A DNA stretch of 64,000 bases from Duncaniella freteri. GTDB lineage: Bacteria > Bacteroidota > Bacteroidia > Bacteroidales > Muribaculaceae. Shown here piece after piece: positions 1 to 9,143 of the stretch. The notes under the pieces were generated by a model. That model was not told the DNA's origin and ran no database searches. It saw only the letters and a program-made list of their open reading frames with translations. A program made the position numbers and the translations under genes. The stretch's first letter is position 1. Every line of letters begins with the position of its first letter. The stretch lies in the NCBI RefSeq assembly GCF_004766125.1, contig NZ_SJSA01000002.1, forward strand, positions 558,001 through 622,000, given 5' to 3'.

Positions 1-498
1 AACATAGCCAAAGCCTTTAACTCCAACAGCATCACTCCACATTTTGCTGCCATTCTTTTCGGAATATCCGTTTTGAGCCTCACCTCCATCAGCATCCACT
101 ATGACCTCGATTGTGGATGTGTCTCTTTCTCGCGGCAACATAACATATGCCCCGGCATTTTCAAGCATAGGCACAAGATATGGATAGACATAGCTTTGGG
201 AATACAGGTCCTCCACTGTACCCATCAGCCTGCCACGCTGCCACATCCAGCGTTCCTCCTTTACATCATAATAGCGTCCGTGGCTTGGCCACAATGCGAT
301 ATTTATGCCGTCAAGACCATAAGGAGCCTCTGGGGCATCAGTGCGCACCACAAATGGACCGGATGTCCGTGGATCTGCTTTTACCACGCGAGTGACTTTG
401 GGTGCCTTCTTGTTTCTTTTCTTTGGTCTGCGTGTCGCAGCCGATGTTGACATAGCTGCAACGAGCAGCATTATAATGATCGTGATATAGTGCTTCAT
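1..498 (-). CDS. Exported xanthan-lyase/amidase-like hydrolase, 5' part only
   Basis: The gene starts at 498 on the minus strand and leaves the window after 166 codons without a stop. The N-terminus is a signal peptide (MKHYITIIIMLLVAAMSTSA) followed by a basic stretch (RRPKKRNKK). After it comes GLDGINIALWPSHGRYYD and a tract that includes WMWQRGRLMGTVEDLYSQ and AGAYVMLPRERD. These resemble the N-terminal catalytic region of Bacteroidales proteins annotated as xanthan lyase or N-acetylmuramoyl-L-alanine amidase with a golvesin-like C-terminal domain. This is recognition from memory, and the C-terminal half is not visible. The product is probably exported to the periplasm or surface. It is transcribed away from dnaN from its own promoter at 600-630. 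Confidence 0.6.
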   Translation of the reverse strand, partial: MKHYITIIIMLLVAAMSTSAATRRPKKRNKKAPKVTRVVKADPRTSGPFVVRTDAPEAPYGLDGINIALWPSHGRYYDVKEERWMWQRGRLMGTVEDLYSQSYVYPYLVPMLENAGAYVMLPRERDTSTIEVIVDADGGEAQNGYSEKNGSKMWSDAVGVKGFGYV

Positions 499-599
499 AT
501 TGATAGTGACGCCAAATGTGTCATTATGATTGGAACAATTAACCTGCATCATTTGACTCAATAAGTTCACATTATTTGCACATTCGGCGGATTCTTCGT

Positions 600-630
600 C
601 AAAATTAGTAAAAAATATCACTATTGACAA
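600..630 (-). promoter_or_regulatory. Promoter of the leftward exported hydrolase gene
   Basis: On the minus strand TAATTTTG (600-607) matches the Bacteroidetes -7 consensus TAnnTTTG. A TTG at 628-630 lies 20 nt further upstream. Transcription should begin near 593, giving a leader of about 95 nt before the ATG at 498. Confidence 0.6.
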
Positions 631-723
631 TAATGCATAGAGGTAATTTTTTAGTTATGTGATGTGTTGTCATTATTGTTTTATCTTATTCCGGGGCATT
701 TCCGAAGTGTTGAAAATACCGTA

Positions 724-754
724 TTGCACATTATCTAAAAAATGTCTACCTTTG
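724..754 (+). promoter_or_regulatory. Promoter of the dnaN operon
   Basis: TTG at 724-726 and TACCTTTG at 747-754 are separated by 20 nt, a full match to the Bacteroidetes -33/-7 pattern. The start codon of dnaN is at 809, leaving a leader of about 48 nt. Confidence 0.7.
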
Positions 755-808
755 TGATTTAAAAGGCATGCCTTTTTCACGCTTTGTCAATAATAACACT
801 ACTGAAAT

Positions 809-1939
809 ATGAAATTTACGGTACCAAGCAAGACGCTTCATTCGTTTGCTTCCGCAGTGAGCAAGGTGATCAATGCTAAGAATGCGATTACTATCCTTAA
901 CAACTTTCTCTTTTCGATAAAAGGGAATACGCTCACTATCACTGCTTGTGACGGAGAGAATACCCTGTGTGCCAGAATCCCTATCATGGATGTGGATGGT
1001 GAAGGTGATTTCTGTATAGATGCTCGCCGAGTGGTAGAGTTGCTGAGAGTCATGCCTGAACAGGAACTCAATTTTAATGTCAACGACTCCACTCTCTCGA
1101 TAGAGATGACTCATCCTAATGGCTCCTACAAGTTCATGGGTCTTCCCGGGAATGAATACCCCAATCTTAAAAAGACGCCTCAGGAAGGATCGATGACATT
1201 CAAGACTTCCGGAGCGTCACTTCTTCGTGGACTTGAATTCACAGCATTTGCCGCAGGTACTGATATGTTGCGTCCCCAGATGACAGGTGTGTATTGGGAC
1301 ATCAAGCCTGATCGTCTTGTGTTTGTTGCTACTGACACTCACAAACTTGTGAAATTTGAGGATCAGAGCATTCAGGCAGGAGTGGAAGGGTCGTTCATCC
1401 TTCCAAACAAGTCCACAAATGTATTCCGTTCAGTGTTCAGTAAAGATGAAGAGGTCACAGTTACTCTTGACGTTGAGCGCGGAGTGACTTTCGAGACTGA
1501 TACATTCACATTTGACAGCCGTCTTGTAAAGGGTCGCTTCCCGGATTATACACGCGTGATTCCTGAGAACAATCCTTACACCTTATCTATCAATCGTCAT
1601 CAGTTCACAACCGCGGTTCGCCGTGTGAGTCTTTTTGTAGATGAGGGTCATGGACTCATAAAGTTCCGCGTAACACCTGACAAACTTACCATCAAGGCAT
1701 CCGACAACGAATACAATACCTCAGGCTACGAGACTCTTGAAGCAGAATTCAATGGCAATGAGATGATTGTAGGTTTCAGCTCAAGCTATCTTACTGAACT
1801 TGCATCAGTGCTTTGGACCGACGACATTATCTTCCGTCTTGCGGATCCATCCCGACCTGCTGTGATTGTTCCTACCGAGGATAAGGCTGACACTAAGCTC
1901 ACAATGCTGCTCATGCCTATGAATGTACAGGAATTCTAA
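809..1939 (+). CDS. dnaN: DNA polymerase III subunit beta (sliding clamp)
   Basis: At 376 residues this has the usual length and the three-fold repeated clamp architecture. Recognisable stretches include RPQMTGVYWD, VFVATDTHKL, LVKGRFPDY and a C-terminus ending LLMPMNVQEF. The protein forms the ring that tethers the replicative polymerase and other DNA-processing enzymes to DNA. It is first in a tightly spaced rightward operon (dnaN, exonuclease, coaBC, porD-like, recN, rlmB) and has its own strong promoter. The ATG at 809 is the only good start. No dnaA lies beside it, so the gene does not by itself mark the replication origin. Confidence 0.97.
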   Translation: MKFTVPSKTLHSFASAVSKVINAKNAITILNNFLFSIKGNTLTITACDGENTLCARIPIMDVDGEGDFCIDARRVVELLRVMPEQELNFNVNDSTLSIEMTHPNGSYKFMGLPGNEYPNLKKTPQEGSMTFKTSGASLLRGLEFTAFAAGTDMLRPQMTGVYWDIKPDRLVFVATDTHKLVKFEDQSIQAGVEGSFILPNKSTNVFRSVFSKDEEVTVTLDVERGVTFETDTFTFDSRLVKGRFPDYTRVIPENNPYTLSINRHQFTTAVRRVSLFVDEGHGLIKFRVTPDKLTIKASDNEYNTSGYETLEAEFNGNEMIVGFSSSYLTELASVLWTDDIIFRLADPSRPAVIVPTEDKADTKLTMLLMPMNVQEF

Positions 1940-1952
1940 TTTTGGTAAAACA

Positions 1953-2714
1953 ATGCAGCTCAATTTAAAGAAGCCAATAATATTCTTTGACCTTGAGACC
2001 ACAGGCATAGACATCATGCACGATCGCATCGTGGAGATATCTATGATAAAAGTTCTTCCGTCAGGAGAGGAAATTGAGAAAACGAGGCGAGTGAATCCTG
2101 GTATACCCATTCCTGCCGAGGCTACAGCTGTGCATCATATCACTGATGCAGATGTGGCCAATGAACCTATGTTCCGTCAGATAGCCCGATCCCTTGCCAA
2201 TGAGATGACAGGATGTGACATTGCCGGATTCAATTCCAATAGATTTGACATCCCTATGTTGGATCAGGAGTTTCAGCGTGCAGGTGTTAAATTCGATTTC
2301 TCAAAGGCTCGATTTGTGGATGTTCAGACGATCTTTCACAAGAAAGAACAGCGCACCCTTGTTGCGGCATACCGTTTCTATTGCGGAAAGGAACTTGATG
2401 GTGCACATTCCGCCAATGCAGATACCAGAGCTACTCTCGAAGTGCTTAAATCGCAGCTCGACCATTATGATGATCTCCCAAATGATATTGAGGAATTAAG
2501 CAAATTCTCTCAGATGAACCGTAATGTCGACTTTATGGGGCGGTTGATATATAATGATGATGATAAGGAGGTGATCAACTTCGGTAAGTACAAAGGCAAA
2601 ATAGCGGAGGAGATACTACGTAAGGAACCGAGCTACTATGACTGGATAATGAAGAGTGACTTTGCACAGAACACCAAGGATTGTTTCACCCGCATACGGC
2701 TTAGAATCAAATGA
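1953..2714 (+). CDS. DEDDh 3'-5' exonuclease (DnaQ/epsilon-like) with a DUF3820-type tail
   Basis: A 253-residue protein with the three exonuclease motifs: FFDLETTGID (Exo I), GFNSNRFDIPML (Exo II) and HSANADTRATL (Exo III, DEDDh type). The C-terminal 50 residues (INFGKYKGKIAEEIL, YYDWIMKSDF) look like the DUF3820-type domain often attached to these nucleases. The frame is open from 1923 inside dnaN, but the ATG at 1953 starts just before the conserved core and gives a 13-nt gap after dnaN, so it is preferred. Its position beside the clamp gene fits proofreading or DNA repair. It overlaps coaBC by 4 nt (ATGA), indicating translational coupling. Confidence 0.88.
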   Translation: MQLNLKKPIIFFDLETTGIDIMHDRIVEISMIKVLPSGEEIEKTRRVNPGIPIPAEATAVHHITDADVANEPMFRQIARSLANEMTGCDIAGFNSNRFDIPMLDQEFQRAGVKFDFSKARFVDVQTIFHKKEQRTLVAAYRFYCGKELDGAHSANADTRATLEVLKSQLDHYDDLPNDIEELSKFSQMNRNVDFMGRLIYNDDDKEVINFGKYKGKIAEEILRKEPSYYDWIMKSDFAQNTKDCFTRIRLRIK

Positions 2715-3925
2715 GTTCACTTGCAGGAAAACATATCGTATTAGGCATATGCGGTGGCATAGCTGCCTACAAAAGCGTGTCGCTTCTCAGACTGTTTATA
2801 AAGGCTGGTGCAGAAGTGCAGGTAGTGATCACTCCGGCAGGGAAGGAGTTTATCACACCTGTAACTCTTTCAGCATTGAGCCAAAAGCCTGTTGTCAGTG
2901 AATTTTTTACCGCCAATACCGGAGAGTGGCATTCTCATGTCGATCTCGGATTGTGGGCTGACTGTATGGTGATAGCTCCGGCAACAGCCTCTACAATCGG
3001 CAAAATGGCACATGGAATTGCCGACAACATGCTTGTCACCACTTATCTTTCTGCCAAAAGTCCTGTATTCTTAGCTCCGGCAATGGACCTGGATATGATG
3101 TGCCATCCTTCAACACAAGCCAATTTGTCGCTTCTGAAATCATACGGCAACAATATTATCGAACCTGCAAGCGGCTATCTTGCAAGCGGACTGGAAGGGA
3201 AAGGGCGAATGGAGGAGCCTGAGAATATATTAGCGTATCTTGAACGCTATTTTGATAGGACATCCGACCTTTCCGGAAAAAGTGTTCTGATAACAGCAGG
3301 ACCTACATATGAGAAAATAGATCCGGTACGTTTTATTGGAAATTATTCTTCCGGCAAGATGGGGTATGCTCTGGCAGAGGAATGCGCATCGCGCGGAGCC
3401 AACGTCACATTGGTGTCCGGTCCGGTAGCACTATCCGCCAAATCCTCTAACATTAATGTGGTCAGCGTCGAATCAGCTCGTGAAATGCTTGATGAATGCC
3501 AAAAAGTGTTCCCGACATCCGACATTTCTATAATGTGTGCCGCTGTTGCTGACTATGCACCTGCCAATCCTTCCGATCATAAGATCAAGCGCGAAAAACA
3601 GGATGTTCCCACAATAACCCTTGTGAAGAATCCTGATATAGCAGCAACTCTTGGAAAAGAGAAACGCCCGGAACAAGTGCTTGTAGGATTCGCTCTTGAG
3701 ACCGATAATGAGGCTGTTAATGCATCAGAAAAACTTACAAGAAAGAATCTTGACATGATAGTTCTCAATTCTCTGCGAGATAAAGGAGCTTGCTTCGGAA
3801 CTGACACCAATAAAGTGTCTATAATCAGGTCGGACAAATCTCGCACAGATTTCCCGCTAAAAGACAAATCGGAAGTCGCCGGTGATATCATAGATGAAAT
3901 ATTGAAAATTCTCGGAAAGGTCTGA
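2711..3925 (+). CDS. coaBC: Bifunctional phosphopantothenoylcysteine decarboxylase / phosphopantothenate-cysteine ligase
   Basis: A 404-residue two-domain enzyme that makes 4'-phosphopantetheine from phosphopantothenate and cysteine on the route to coenzyme A. The N-terminal flavoprotein half has LGICGGIAAYK, WHSHVDLGLWADCMVIAPAT (His and FMN-binding region) and PAMDLDMM in the place of the PxMNxxMW motif. The C-terminal CTP-dependent half has ITAGPTYEKIDPVRFIGN, SSGKMG and AAVADYAP. Length and order match the standard CoaBC fusion. The start overlaps the exonuclease stop by 4 nt. Confidence 0.96.
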   Translation: MSSLAGKHIVLGICGGIAAYKSVSLLRLFIKAGAEVQVVITPAGKEFITPVTLSALSQKPVVSEFFTANTGEWHSHVDLGLWADCMVIAPATASTIGKMAHGIADNMLVTTYLSAKSPVFLAPAMDLDMMCHPSTQANLSLLKSYGNNIIEPASGYLASGLEGKGRMEEPENILAYLERYFDRTSDLSGKSVLITAGPTYEKIDPVRFIGNYSSGKMGYALAEECASRGANVTLVSGPVALSAKSSNINVVSVESAREMLDECQKVFPTSDISIMCAAVADYAPANPSDHKIKREKQDVPTITLVKNPDIAATLGKEKRPEQVLVGFALETDNEAVNASEKLTRKNLDMIVLNSLRDKGACFGTDTNKVSIIRSDKSRTDFPLKDKSEVAGDIIDEILKILGKV

Positions 3926-3934
3926 TCAATCACG

Positions 3935-4837
3935 ATGCGTTCACTTATAGCCTCTCTGCTCATAGCATTTTCTCTTGCGTCAACAGCACAGGAGTTGAAT
4001 TGCCGTGTGGAAGTGAACGCGTCTCAGATTGAGGGCACTAACAAGTCGGTATTCGAGGCTCTGCAAAATGCTGTCAATGAGTATGTGAACACCAATAAGT
4101 GGACTGCCACACAATTCTCACCGAATGAAAGAATTGAATGCTCAATGTTCTTTACCATCTCCGAATATAATCCATCAGATGGAAAGATGGTGGGGGATCT
4201 ACAGATCCAGGCGATACGTCCAGTGTATAACTCATCATACACTACTACACTGATAAACTTTCGAGACACAAAAATCGATTTCAATTACATTGAGAATGAT
4301 CCGCTTGTGTACAATGAGAGCCAGATGGAAAATCAGCTCACCCAGATATTGAATTTCTATGTCTACCTTATTCTGGCAGTCGATTTTGACAGTTTTTCAT
4401 TACATGGCGGAGACCCTTATTTCGACAAGGTGGCAACAATAGTTCATCAGGCTCAGTCATCAGGTGAGAGCGGATGGAAAGCGTTTGAGAACACCAAAAA
4501 TCGTTCCGCCGTGCTTGCATCATTCACAGATCAGTCAGTCCGTAGAATTCGTGAGTTGTACTACACCTATCATATGCAAGGACTTGATCAGATGTCGGTA
4601 AGCCCTGATAAGGGACGAAGTTCCATTGACCGTTCGCTTGACATATTGACGGAGATATACCGAATCTCGCCTATGTCGGTAGGGCTATCGATGTTCAAGG
4701 ATGCAAAACTTGATGAGCTTGTAAATATCTATTCAAAATCCACAGCCGAAGAACGGCGTCATGCTTTCGGATTACTATCCGAGATATATCCTACCGAACA
4801 TGACAGGCTGCAAAAAATCAAAGAACCTGAAAAATAA
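3935..4837 (+). CDS. DUF4835 family exported protein (PorD-like, type IX secretion)
   Basis: A 300-residue protein with a signal peptide (MRSLIASLLIAFSLASTAQ) followed by ELNCRVEVNASQIEGTNKSV, the hallmark opening of the DUF4835 family. Later stretches such as FNYIENDPLVYNES, YVYLILAVDFDSFS and GGDPYFDKA-like GGDPYFDKVATI are also typical. Family members are called PorD and are linked with the type IX secretion/gliding apparatus in Bacteroidetes. The biochemical role is not visible in the sequence. It sits 9 nt after coaBC and 17 nt before recN, an arrangement I recall as common in this order. Confidence 0.8.
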   Translation: MRSLIASLLIAFSLASTAQELNCRVEVNASQIEGTNKSVFEALQNAVNEYVNTNKWTATQFSPNERIECSMFFTISEYNPSDGKMVGDLQIQAIRPVYNSSYTTTLINFRDTKIDFNYIENDPLVYNESQMENQLTQILNFYVYLILAVDFDSFSLHGGDPYFDKVATIVHQAQSSGESGWKAFENTKNRSAVLASFTDQSVRRIRELYYTYHMQGLDQMSVSPDKGRSSIDRSLDILTEIYRISPMSVGLSMFKDAKLDELVNIYSKSTAEERRHAFGLLSEIYPTEHDRLQKIKEPEK

Positions 4838-4854
4838 CTAATCCTCATATAATT

Positions 4855-6513
4855 GTGCTCGAATCTCTTCACATATCAAATTACGCGCTGATTGACCGCA
4901 TTGACATCCTGTTTCATGAAGGATTTAACGTCATTACAGGTGAAACAGGTGCCGGTAAATCAATCATACTCGGAGCACTGTCCCTGATACTCGGCGGACG
5001 TGCTGATTCTCGTGTGGTAGCTGACCCATCCAGCAAGAGCATAATTGAAGCTGTGTTCACGGTGGATGGTTACGATGCATTGAAGGATTATTGTCTGCAA
5101 ACTGATATAGAGTGGGATGACGAGCGTTGCATCCTACGTAGAGAAGTCGCTCCGGCAGGCCGGTCACGCGCCTTTGTCAATGATTCTCCTGTGCCGCTTT
5201 CCAAGCTGCAGGCAGTAGCTATGCGGCTGATAGATATTCATTCACAACATCAGAATCAGCTCCTTGCTACTCCTGAATTTCAGCTCATGGTGATAGACAC
5301 ACTTGCCGGGAATGAACACCGTCTCAAAGAGTACTCCTCAAGATACAATTCTTTGCGTGACGCTGTTCGTCGCCTCAAGGCTATGAGACAGCGCGTGGAG
5401 AAAAGTAAAGAGGATGAAGAATTCACACGTTACCAACTGGAGCAGCTCGAAGAGCTTGCGCTATCTCAAGGTGAACAGGAAGAATTGGAGAATGAACGTG
5501 AGGTACTTACTAACCTCACTGCTATAAAGAATGCACTTGACAGGGCGATCGCCTCTCTTACAGGCGATGACACTAATGCTGTCGATCTTATTGACACAGC
5601 CATCGATGCTTGCGATGAGCTGGATGGAGTTCTATCGGAAGAGGATGACGTGCCGTCACGTCTGGAATCGGCTAAAATTGAGATATCTGACATTGCATCT
5701 TCTCTTGAAAATGTAAATGAGCGACTCGCGGCTGATCCCGGAAGACTTGAAGCTGTCGAGGAGCGTCTTAACAGTATCTATTCTCTTTGCCATAAGCATC
5801 ATCTGAACAATGGGGATGAGTTGTTGATCCTGCGTGATAATCTTCGTGCAAAGCTTCGCGAGCTTGACAACAGTGACGATATGGTAGCTGAACTTGAGAA
5901 GGAAGCACGCCGCGCTAAAGCCCTTGCAAAAGAGACTGCGGTCGAAATCTCCAACTCAAGAAAGGAGGAAGCCAAGAAGTTTTCAGCACATCTGAGAGAT
6001 ACGGCAATGCCTTTGGGCATGAAGAATCTTCAAGTCGATGTCGTTGTCGACCCCGCTGATATGGGACCTACCGGAATTGACTCCGTTCAGTTCATGGTCG
6101 CATTCAATAAGAACCAGAATTTAATGCCTGTTGGTGCTACAGCGTCAGGAGGCGAGATATCTCGTCTTATGCTCTCCATAAAGACTATAATAGCATCGCG
6201 TATGTCACTTCCGAGCATTTTGTTTGACGAGATTGACACCGGAGTCTCCGGTGATGTAGCCAATCGTATGGCTCTTATGATGCGAGAGATATCCAAATCT
6301 ATACAGGTCACCACCATTACTCATCTACCTCAGGTTGCAGCCAAGGGTGATACGCAATATAGAGTGTACAAAGAGGATGATGACCATGCAACCCACACCC
6401 GTATAAACCAGCTTACGCCTGAACAGCGTGTAAACGCTATTGCCGAGATGCTTGGCGGAGCAACGGTTGATGACGCAGCACGTCAAGCAGCCATTTCATT
6501 ATTAAACAGTTAA
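4855..6513 (+). CDS. recN: DNA repair protein RecN
   Basis: A 552-residue SMC-like ATPase of double-strand break repair. Walker A is GETGAGKSIILGA (about residues 29-41), followed by a long coiled-coil region, the signature TASGGEISRLMLSIK and Walker B LFDEIDTGVSGDVA, then the H-loop region TITHLPQVAAKGD. The start is a GTG at 4855; the next residues LESLHISNYALIDR align with the beginning of RecN proteins, so no upstream or downstream ATG is preferred. It is 12 nt upstream of rlmB. Confidence 0.96.
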   Translation: MLESLHISNYALIDRIDILFHEGFNVITGETGAGKSIILGALSLILGGRADSRVVADPSSKSIIEAVFTVDGYDALKDYCLQTDIEWDDERCILRREVAPAGRSRAFVNDSPVPLSKLQAVAMRLIDIHSQHQNQLLATPEFQLMVIDTLAGNEHRLKEYSSRYNSLRDAVRRLKAMRQRVEKSKEDEEFTRYQLEQLEELALSQGEQEELENEREVLTNLTAIKNALDRAIASLTGDDTNAVDLIDTAIDACDELDGVLSEEDDVPSRLESAKIEISDIASSLENVNERLAADPGRLEAVEERLNSIYSLCHKHHLNNGDELLILRDNLRAKLRELDNSDDMVAELEKEARRAKALAKETAVEISNSRKEEAKKFSAHLRDTAMPLGMKNLQVDVVVDPADMGPTGIDSVQFMVAFNKNQNLMPVGATASGGEISRLMLSIKTIIASRMSLPSILFDEIDTGVSGDVANRMALMMREISKSIQVTTITHLPQVAAKGDTQYRVYKEDDDHATHTRINQLTPEQRVNAIAEMLGGATVDDAARQAAISLLNS

Positions 6514-6525
6514 AATCACATCAAG

Positions 6526-7281
6526 ATGGAAAAATCAGATTACATATATGGCATCCGTGCCGTGATGGAGGCTATCGAAGCCGGTAAAGAGATTGACAAG
6601 ATATTCATAGCCAAGGATCTCCAAGGGGAGCTTGCCGCAGAATTAATCGGACTTGCCAGGCAGAACCATGTGGTGATGCAGCGCGTGCCATTGGAGCGTA
6701 TCAACCGTATTACACGCAAGAATCATCAGGGTGTGATCGCAATGATGTCGGCGATAACTTATCATCGTCTTGAACATCTCGTTCCGGAACTGTATGAAGC
6801 TGGCATGCTCCCTTTCATTGTAGTGCTTGACGGCATAACTGATGTGCGTAATTTCGGCGCGATCGCCAGGACTTGCGAATGTGCAGGAGTTGATGCCATC
6901 GTCATTCCGCAACATGGCAGTGTGTCAGTTGGCGGTGACGCTATAAAGACATCAGCCGGAGCATTACATCATATCCCGGTATGCCGAGTCGGATCAACAG
7001 CATGGGCTGTAAAATTCCTTAAAGAGAATGGTTATAATGTCGCCGCCGTGACAGAGAAATCCGATATGAACTATGTGGAGGGTGATTATACCGGACCTGT
7101 AGCACTCGTAATGGGTGCAGAGGACACCGGTATCTCAGAAGCAACTCTTGATCAATGTGAAACTCGCGTAGGTATACCTATGTTCGGTAATATCGGATCT
7201 CTCAATGTGTCAGTAGCAGCTGGTGTCGCTATATACGAGGTAGTCCGTCAGCGTCTTAACGCTAACCTTGAAGTTGTATAG
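6526..7281 (+). CDS. rlmB: TrmH/SpoU-family 23S rRNA 2'-O-methyltransferase (RlmB)
   Basis: A 251-residue SPOUT methyltransferase. The N-terminal substrate-binding domain starts YIYGIRAVMEAIEAGKEID, and the catalytic half has GITDVRNFGAIARTCEC, the loop ALVMGAEDTGIS and GIPMFGNIGSLNVSVAAG. These are the three SpoU motifs forming the SAM-binding knot. The best match is RlmB, which methylates G2251 of 23S rRNA, although the exact target cannot be proved from sequence alone. It is last in the dnaN operon. Its 3' end overlaps the convergent methyltransferase gene by 20 bp. Confidence 0.88.
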   Translation: MEKSDYIYGIRAVMEAIEAGKEIDKIFIAKDLQGELAAELIGLARQNHVVMQRVPLERINRITRKNHQGVIAMMSAITYHRLEHLVPELYEAGMLPFIVVLDGITDVRNFGAIARTCECAGVDAIVIPQHGSVSVGGDAIKTSAGALHHIPVCRVGSTAWAVKFLKENGYNVAAVTEKSDMNYVEGDYTGPVALVMGAEDTGISEATLDQCETRVGIPMFGNIGSLNVSVAAGVAIYEVVRQRLNANLEVV

Positions 7282-8389
7282 GCGATTCTGTTACAATCAA
7301 CACCTTGGACCCATCAAACACAGTCGCCCCGAACACTGTGATGTCACCTCCTTCACGAACTTTCAGTTTCTTGACCAGATCAGGTGCTGACAATGGGAAA
7401 TTTCGGGTCACGACATTGACTTTTGGATAATCGTTCCTGAATCTTCGGATGTTCTCTTTATTAAAAAGGAGAACATCTTTTATTTTATATTGTAATCCAG
7501 GGAAAGCGGAAATAGACTCATCGGAAATATAGAGATGCGTAAATGGATGCATCTTGTCATACCCGGCAATATTTCCTCCTGTTCCTTTCATCACGGCAGG
7601 GTAGGGCTGCATAAGAACCTTTCCTGGCTCGGGAGCTACGTATAGGTTGGTGGTTGTATCTTTGCCAGATAGAGTGTAGCACTGCCTGCCTATTGTGACG
7701 CATTCGGTATTGTAAACGGCGTTATTTCGGTCTATATCAAATACCACCTCTTTACATTCCTTGTTATTGCCGATCACGACGATATTACAATTACCTATGC
7801 CTAATTCACCTATTGCCGACTTGATATCTATCATTGGTGAGGCTTTTACTATAATCCTGTCACATCGAGCGAACATGCAAGGCAGAATTGCAGTAATATC
7901 AGGTGAACACTGGCTGAAAAGAAAATGTCTTCCAGAACTATCCCTGCGTGCCGGATCTATAAAAATCACATCAAAATGCTCTTGGGTTGTTTTCAGCCAT
8001 TCTACGGAATCGCCATGAACGACCTGTATATTGCCACGCTTTAAAGAGCGGATATTATTGCATAGTGCATCAGCAGCATCCTTGTCAATCTCTATAGCTG
8101 TCACATCGCATCCTTTTTTCGCAAAATGCAATGCATCAATTCCGAGTCCGGCTGTCATGTCAAGGATACGGTCTCCGGCTCTCACCATTGAGGAATGTAC
8201 GTCTGCAACATCGTCTGATGTCGACATCTCAGCCAATGCTATTGAGGGAAATTCAAAATCAGGGAGCTCCGACAGGGTGGCTGACAGTTTTTTGCTGCAC
8301 TTATGGCGACACTCCATCTGCAATATCTCCCGAAGCATCCGTTTATCTCCGTGATATTTCAGTCTCAATCTGCTGAAATCCTCGCTCAT
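7262..8389 (-). CDS. Class I SAM-dependent methyltransferase with a THUMP-like C-terminal domain (PG_1098 type)
   Basis: A 375-residue protein. SAM-binding motif I is LDMTAGLGIDALHFAKKG (around residue 95), followed by the acidic VTAIEIDKDAA and a DPARRD motif (FIDPARRDSSGRHF) where other methyltransferases carry their catalytic motif. The last 90 residues (LFNKENIRRFRNDYPK, VVTRNFPL) resemble the THUMP-like domain found in the Bacteroidetes PG_1098 family. RNA is the likely substrate, but this is inference. It is last in the operon that begins at 14143, 28 nt after tsaB, and its 3' end overlaps rlmB by 20 bp on the opposite strand. Confidence 0.8.
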   Translation of the reverse strand: MSEDFSRLRLKYHGDKRMLREILQMECRHKCSKKLSATLSELPDFEFPSIALAEMSTSDDVADVHSSMVRAGDRILDMTAGLGIDALHFAKKGCDVTAIEIDKDAADALCNNIRSLKRGNIQVVHGDSVEWLKTTQEHFDVIFIDPARRDSSGRHFLFSQCSPDITAILPCMFARCDRIIVKASPMIDIKSAIGELGIGNCNIVVIGNNKECKEVVFDIDRNNAVYNTECVTIGRQCYTLSGKDTTTNLYVAPEPGKVLMQPYPAVMKGTGGNIAGYDKMHPFTHLYISDESISAFPGLQYKIKDVLLFNKENIRRFRNDYPKVNVVTRNFPLSAPDLVKKLKVREGGDITVFGATVFDGSKVLIVTESPIQLQG

Positions 8390-8417
8390 AAGTGAACTTT
8401 ACACAATGTTACAACAA

Positions 8418-9128
8418 TCAACAACTTTCACCAAAAATATTCTTTTTGGGTTTGGTCGCCTGGAAATCCTTGATATAATATGGGGTGCTATAAGCGGTAT
8501 CGATGAAATCACGACGAGCAAAAGCCTGCTCACTGAGTGCTATCATATCTATGGCAAGAGGTCGTATATCAGGAATGAATTCAGCATTCACCGCATTGAT
8601 AACAGTCCTTGCCTTGTCACTTCCGTCTCCAAAAAACAGGACAGTCCTGCCCATCTCAAGAATATTCTCATATGAGTTTTCGTCAAGAATCAAAGGCATT
8701 CTCTCCATCAATGGTTCGAGTGAGAAGTTATAGGCACAGGTGTACACCTCCATACGTCGAGCATCCACCATAGGCACAAAAATTTCATCACCCACAAGAT
8801 TTTCTTTAGTGAACATCACCTGGCATGCAAGCAATTTGAGTGTGTCTATTCCGATCAATGGCACATCAAGGGCATAAGCCAGTCCCTTTGCCTCAGACAA
8901 TCCGATACGAAGTCCGGTATAACTTCCAGGTCCGATGGAAACTGCCACAGCATCAAGAGCTATTTCCTTTTCAGCAGCGAAATCAAGACAATACTTTACA
9001 TAATCACTAAGCAATGCAGCCTGATTACGGCCATCCATATCTTCCTGATGGGCGAGTACCATCCCTTCTGCGGTCAAAGCCACAGAAGTAGAAGCTGCTG
9101 AAGTTTCGATATTAAGTATTACAGCCAT
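8418..9128 (-). CDS. tsaB: tRNA threonylcarbamoyladenosine biosynthesis protein TsaB
   Basis: A 236-residue ASKHA-fold protein with ILNIETSAASTSVAL at the N-terminus and the diagnostic SIGPGSYTGLRIGLSEAKGL. TsaB is the inactive paralogue that dimerises with TsaD and supports t6A37 modification of ANN-decoding tRNAs. The length matches the family. It is 15 nt downstream of the folK-like gene and in the same leftward operon. Confidence 0.93.
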   Translation of the reverse strand: MAVILNIETSAASTSVALTAEGMVLAHQEDMDGRNQAALLSDYVKYCLDFAAEKEIALDAVAVSIGPGSYTGLRIGLSEAKGLAYALDVPLIGIDTLKLLACQVMFTKENLVGDEIFVPMVDARRMEVYTCAYNFSLEPLMERMPLILDENSYENILEMGRTVLFFGDGSDKARTVINAVNAEFIPDIRPLAIDMIALSEQAFARRDFIDTAYSTPYYIKDFQATKPKKNIFGESC

Positions 9129-9143
9129 ATTCTGTTTCTTATT

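Noticed and set aside
73-450. Rightward open frame of 125 codons at the left edge
   Set aside because: It lies opposite the leftward gene at 1-498, which has a signal peptide and recognisable sequence; the rightward frame has a biased, cysteine-rich composition.
809-1939. dnaN as marker of a replication origin
   Set aside because: No dnaA, and I saw no cluster of DnaA boxes in the 300 bp upstream.
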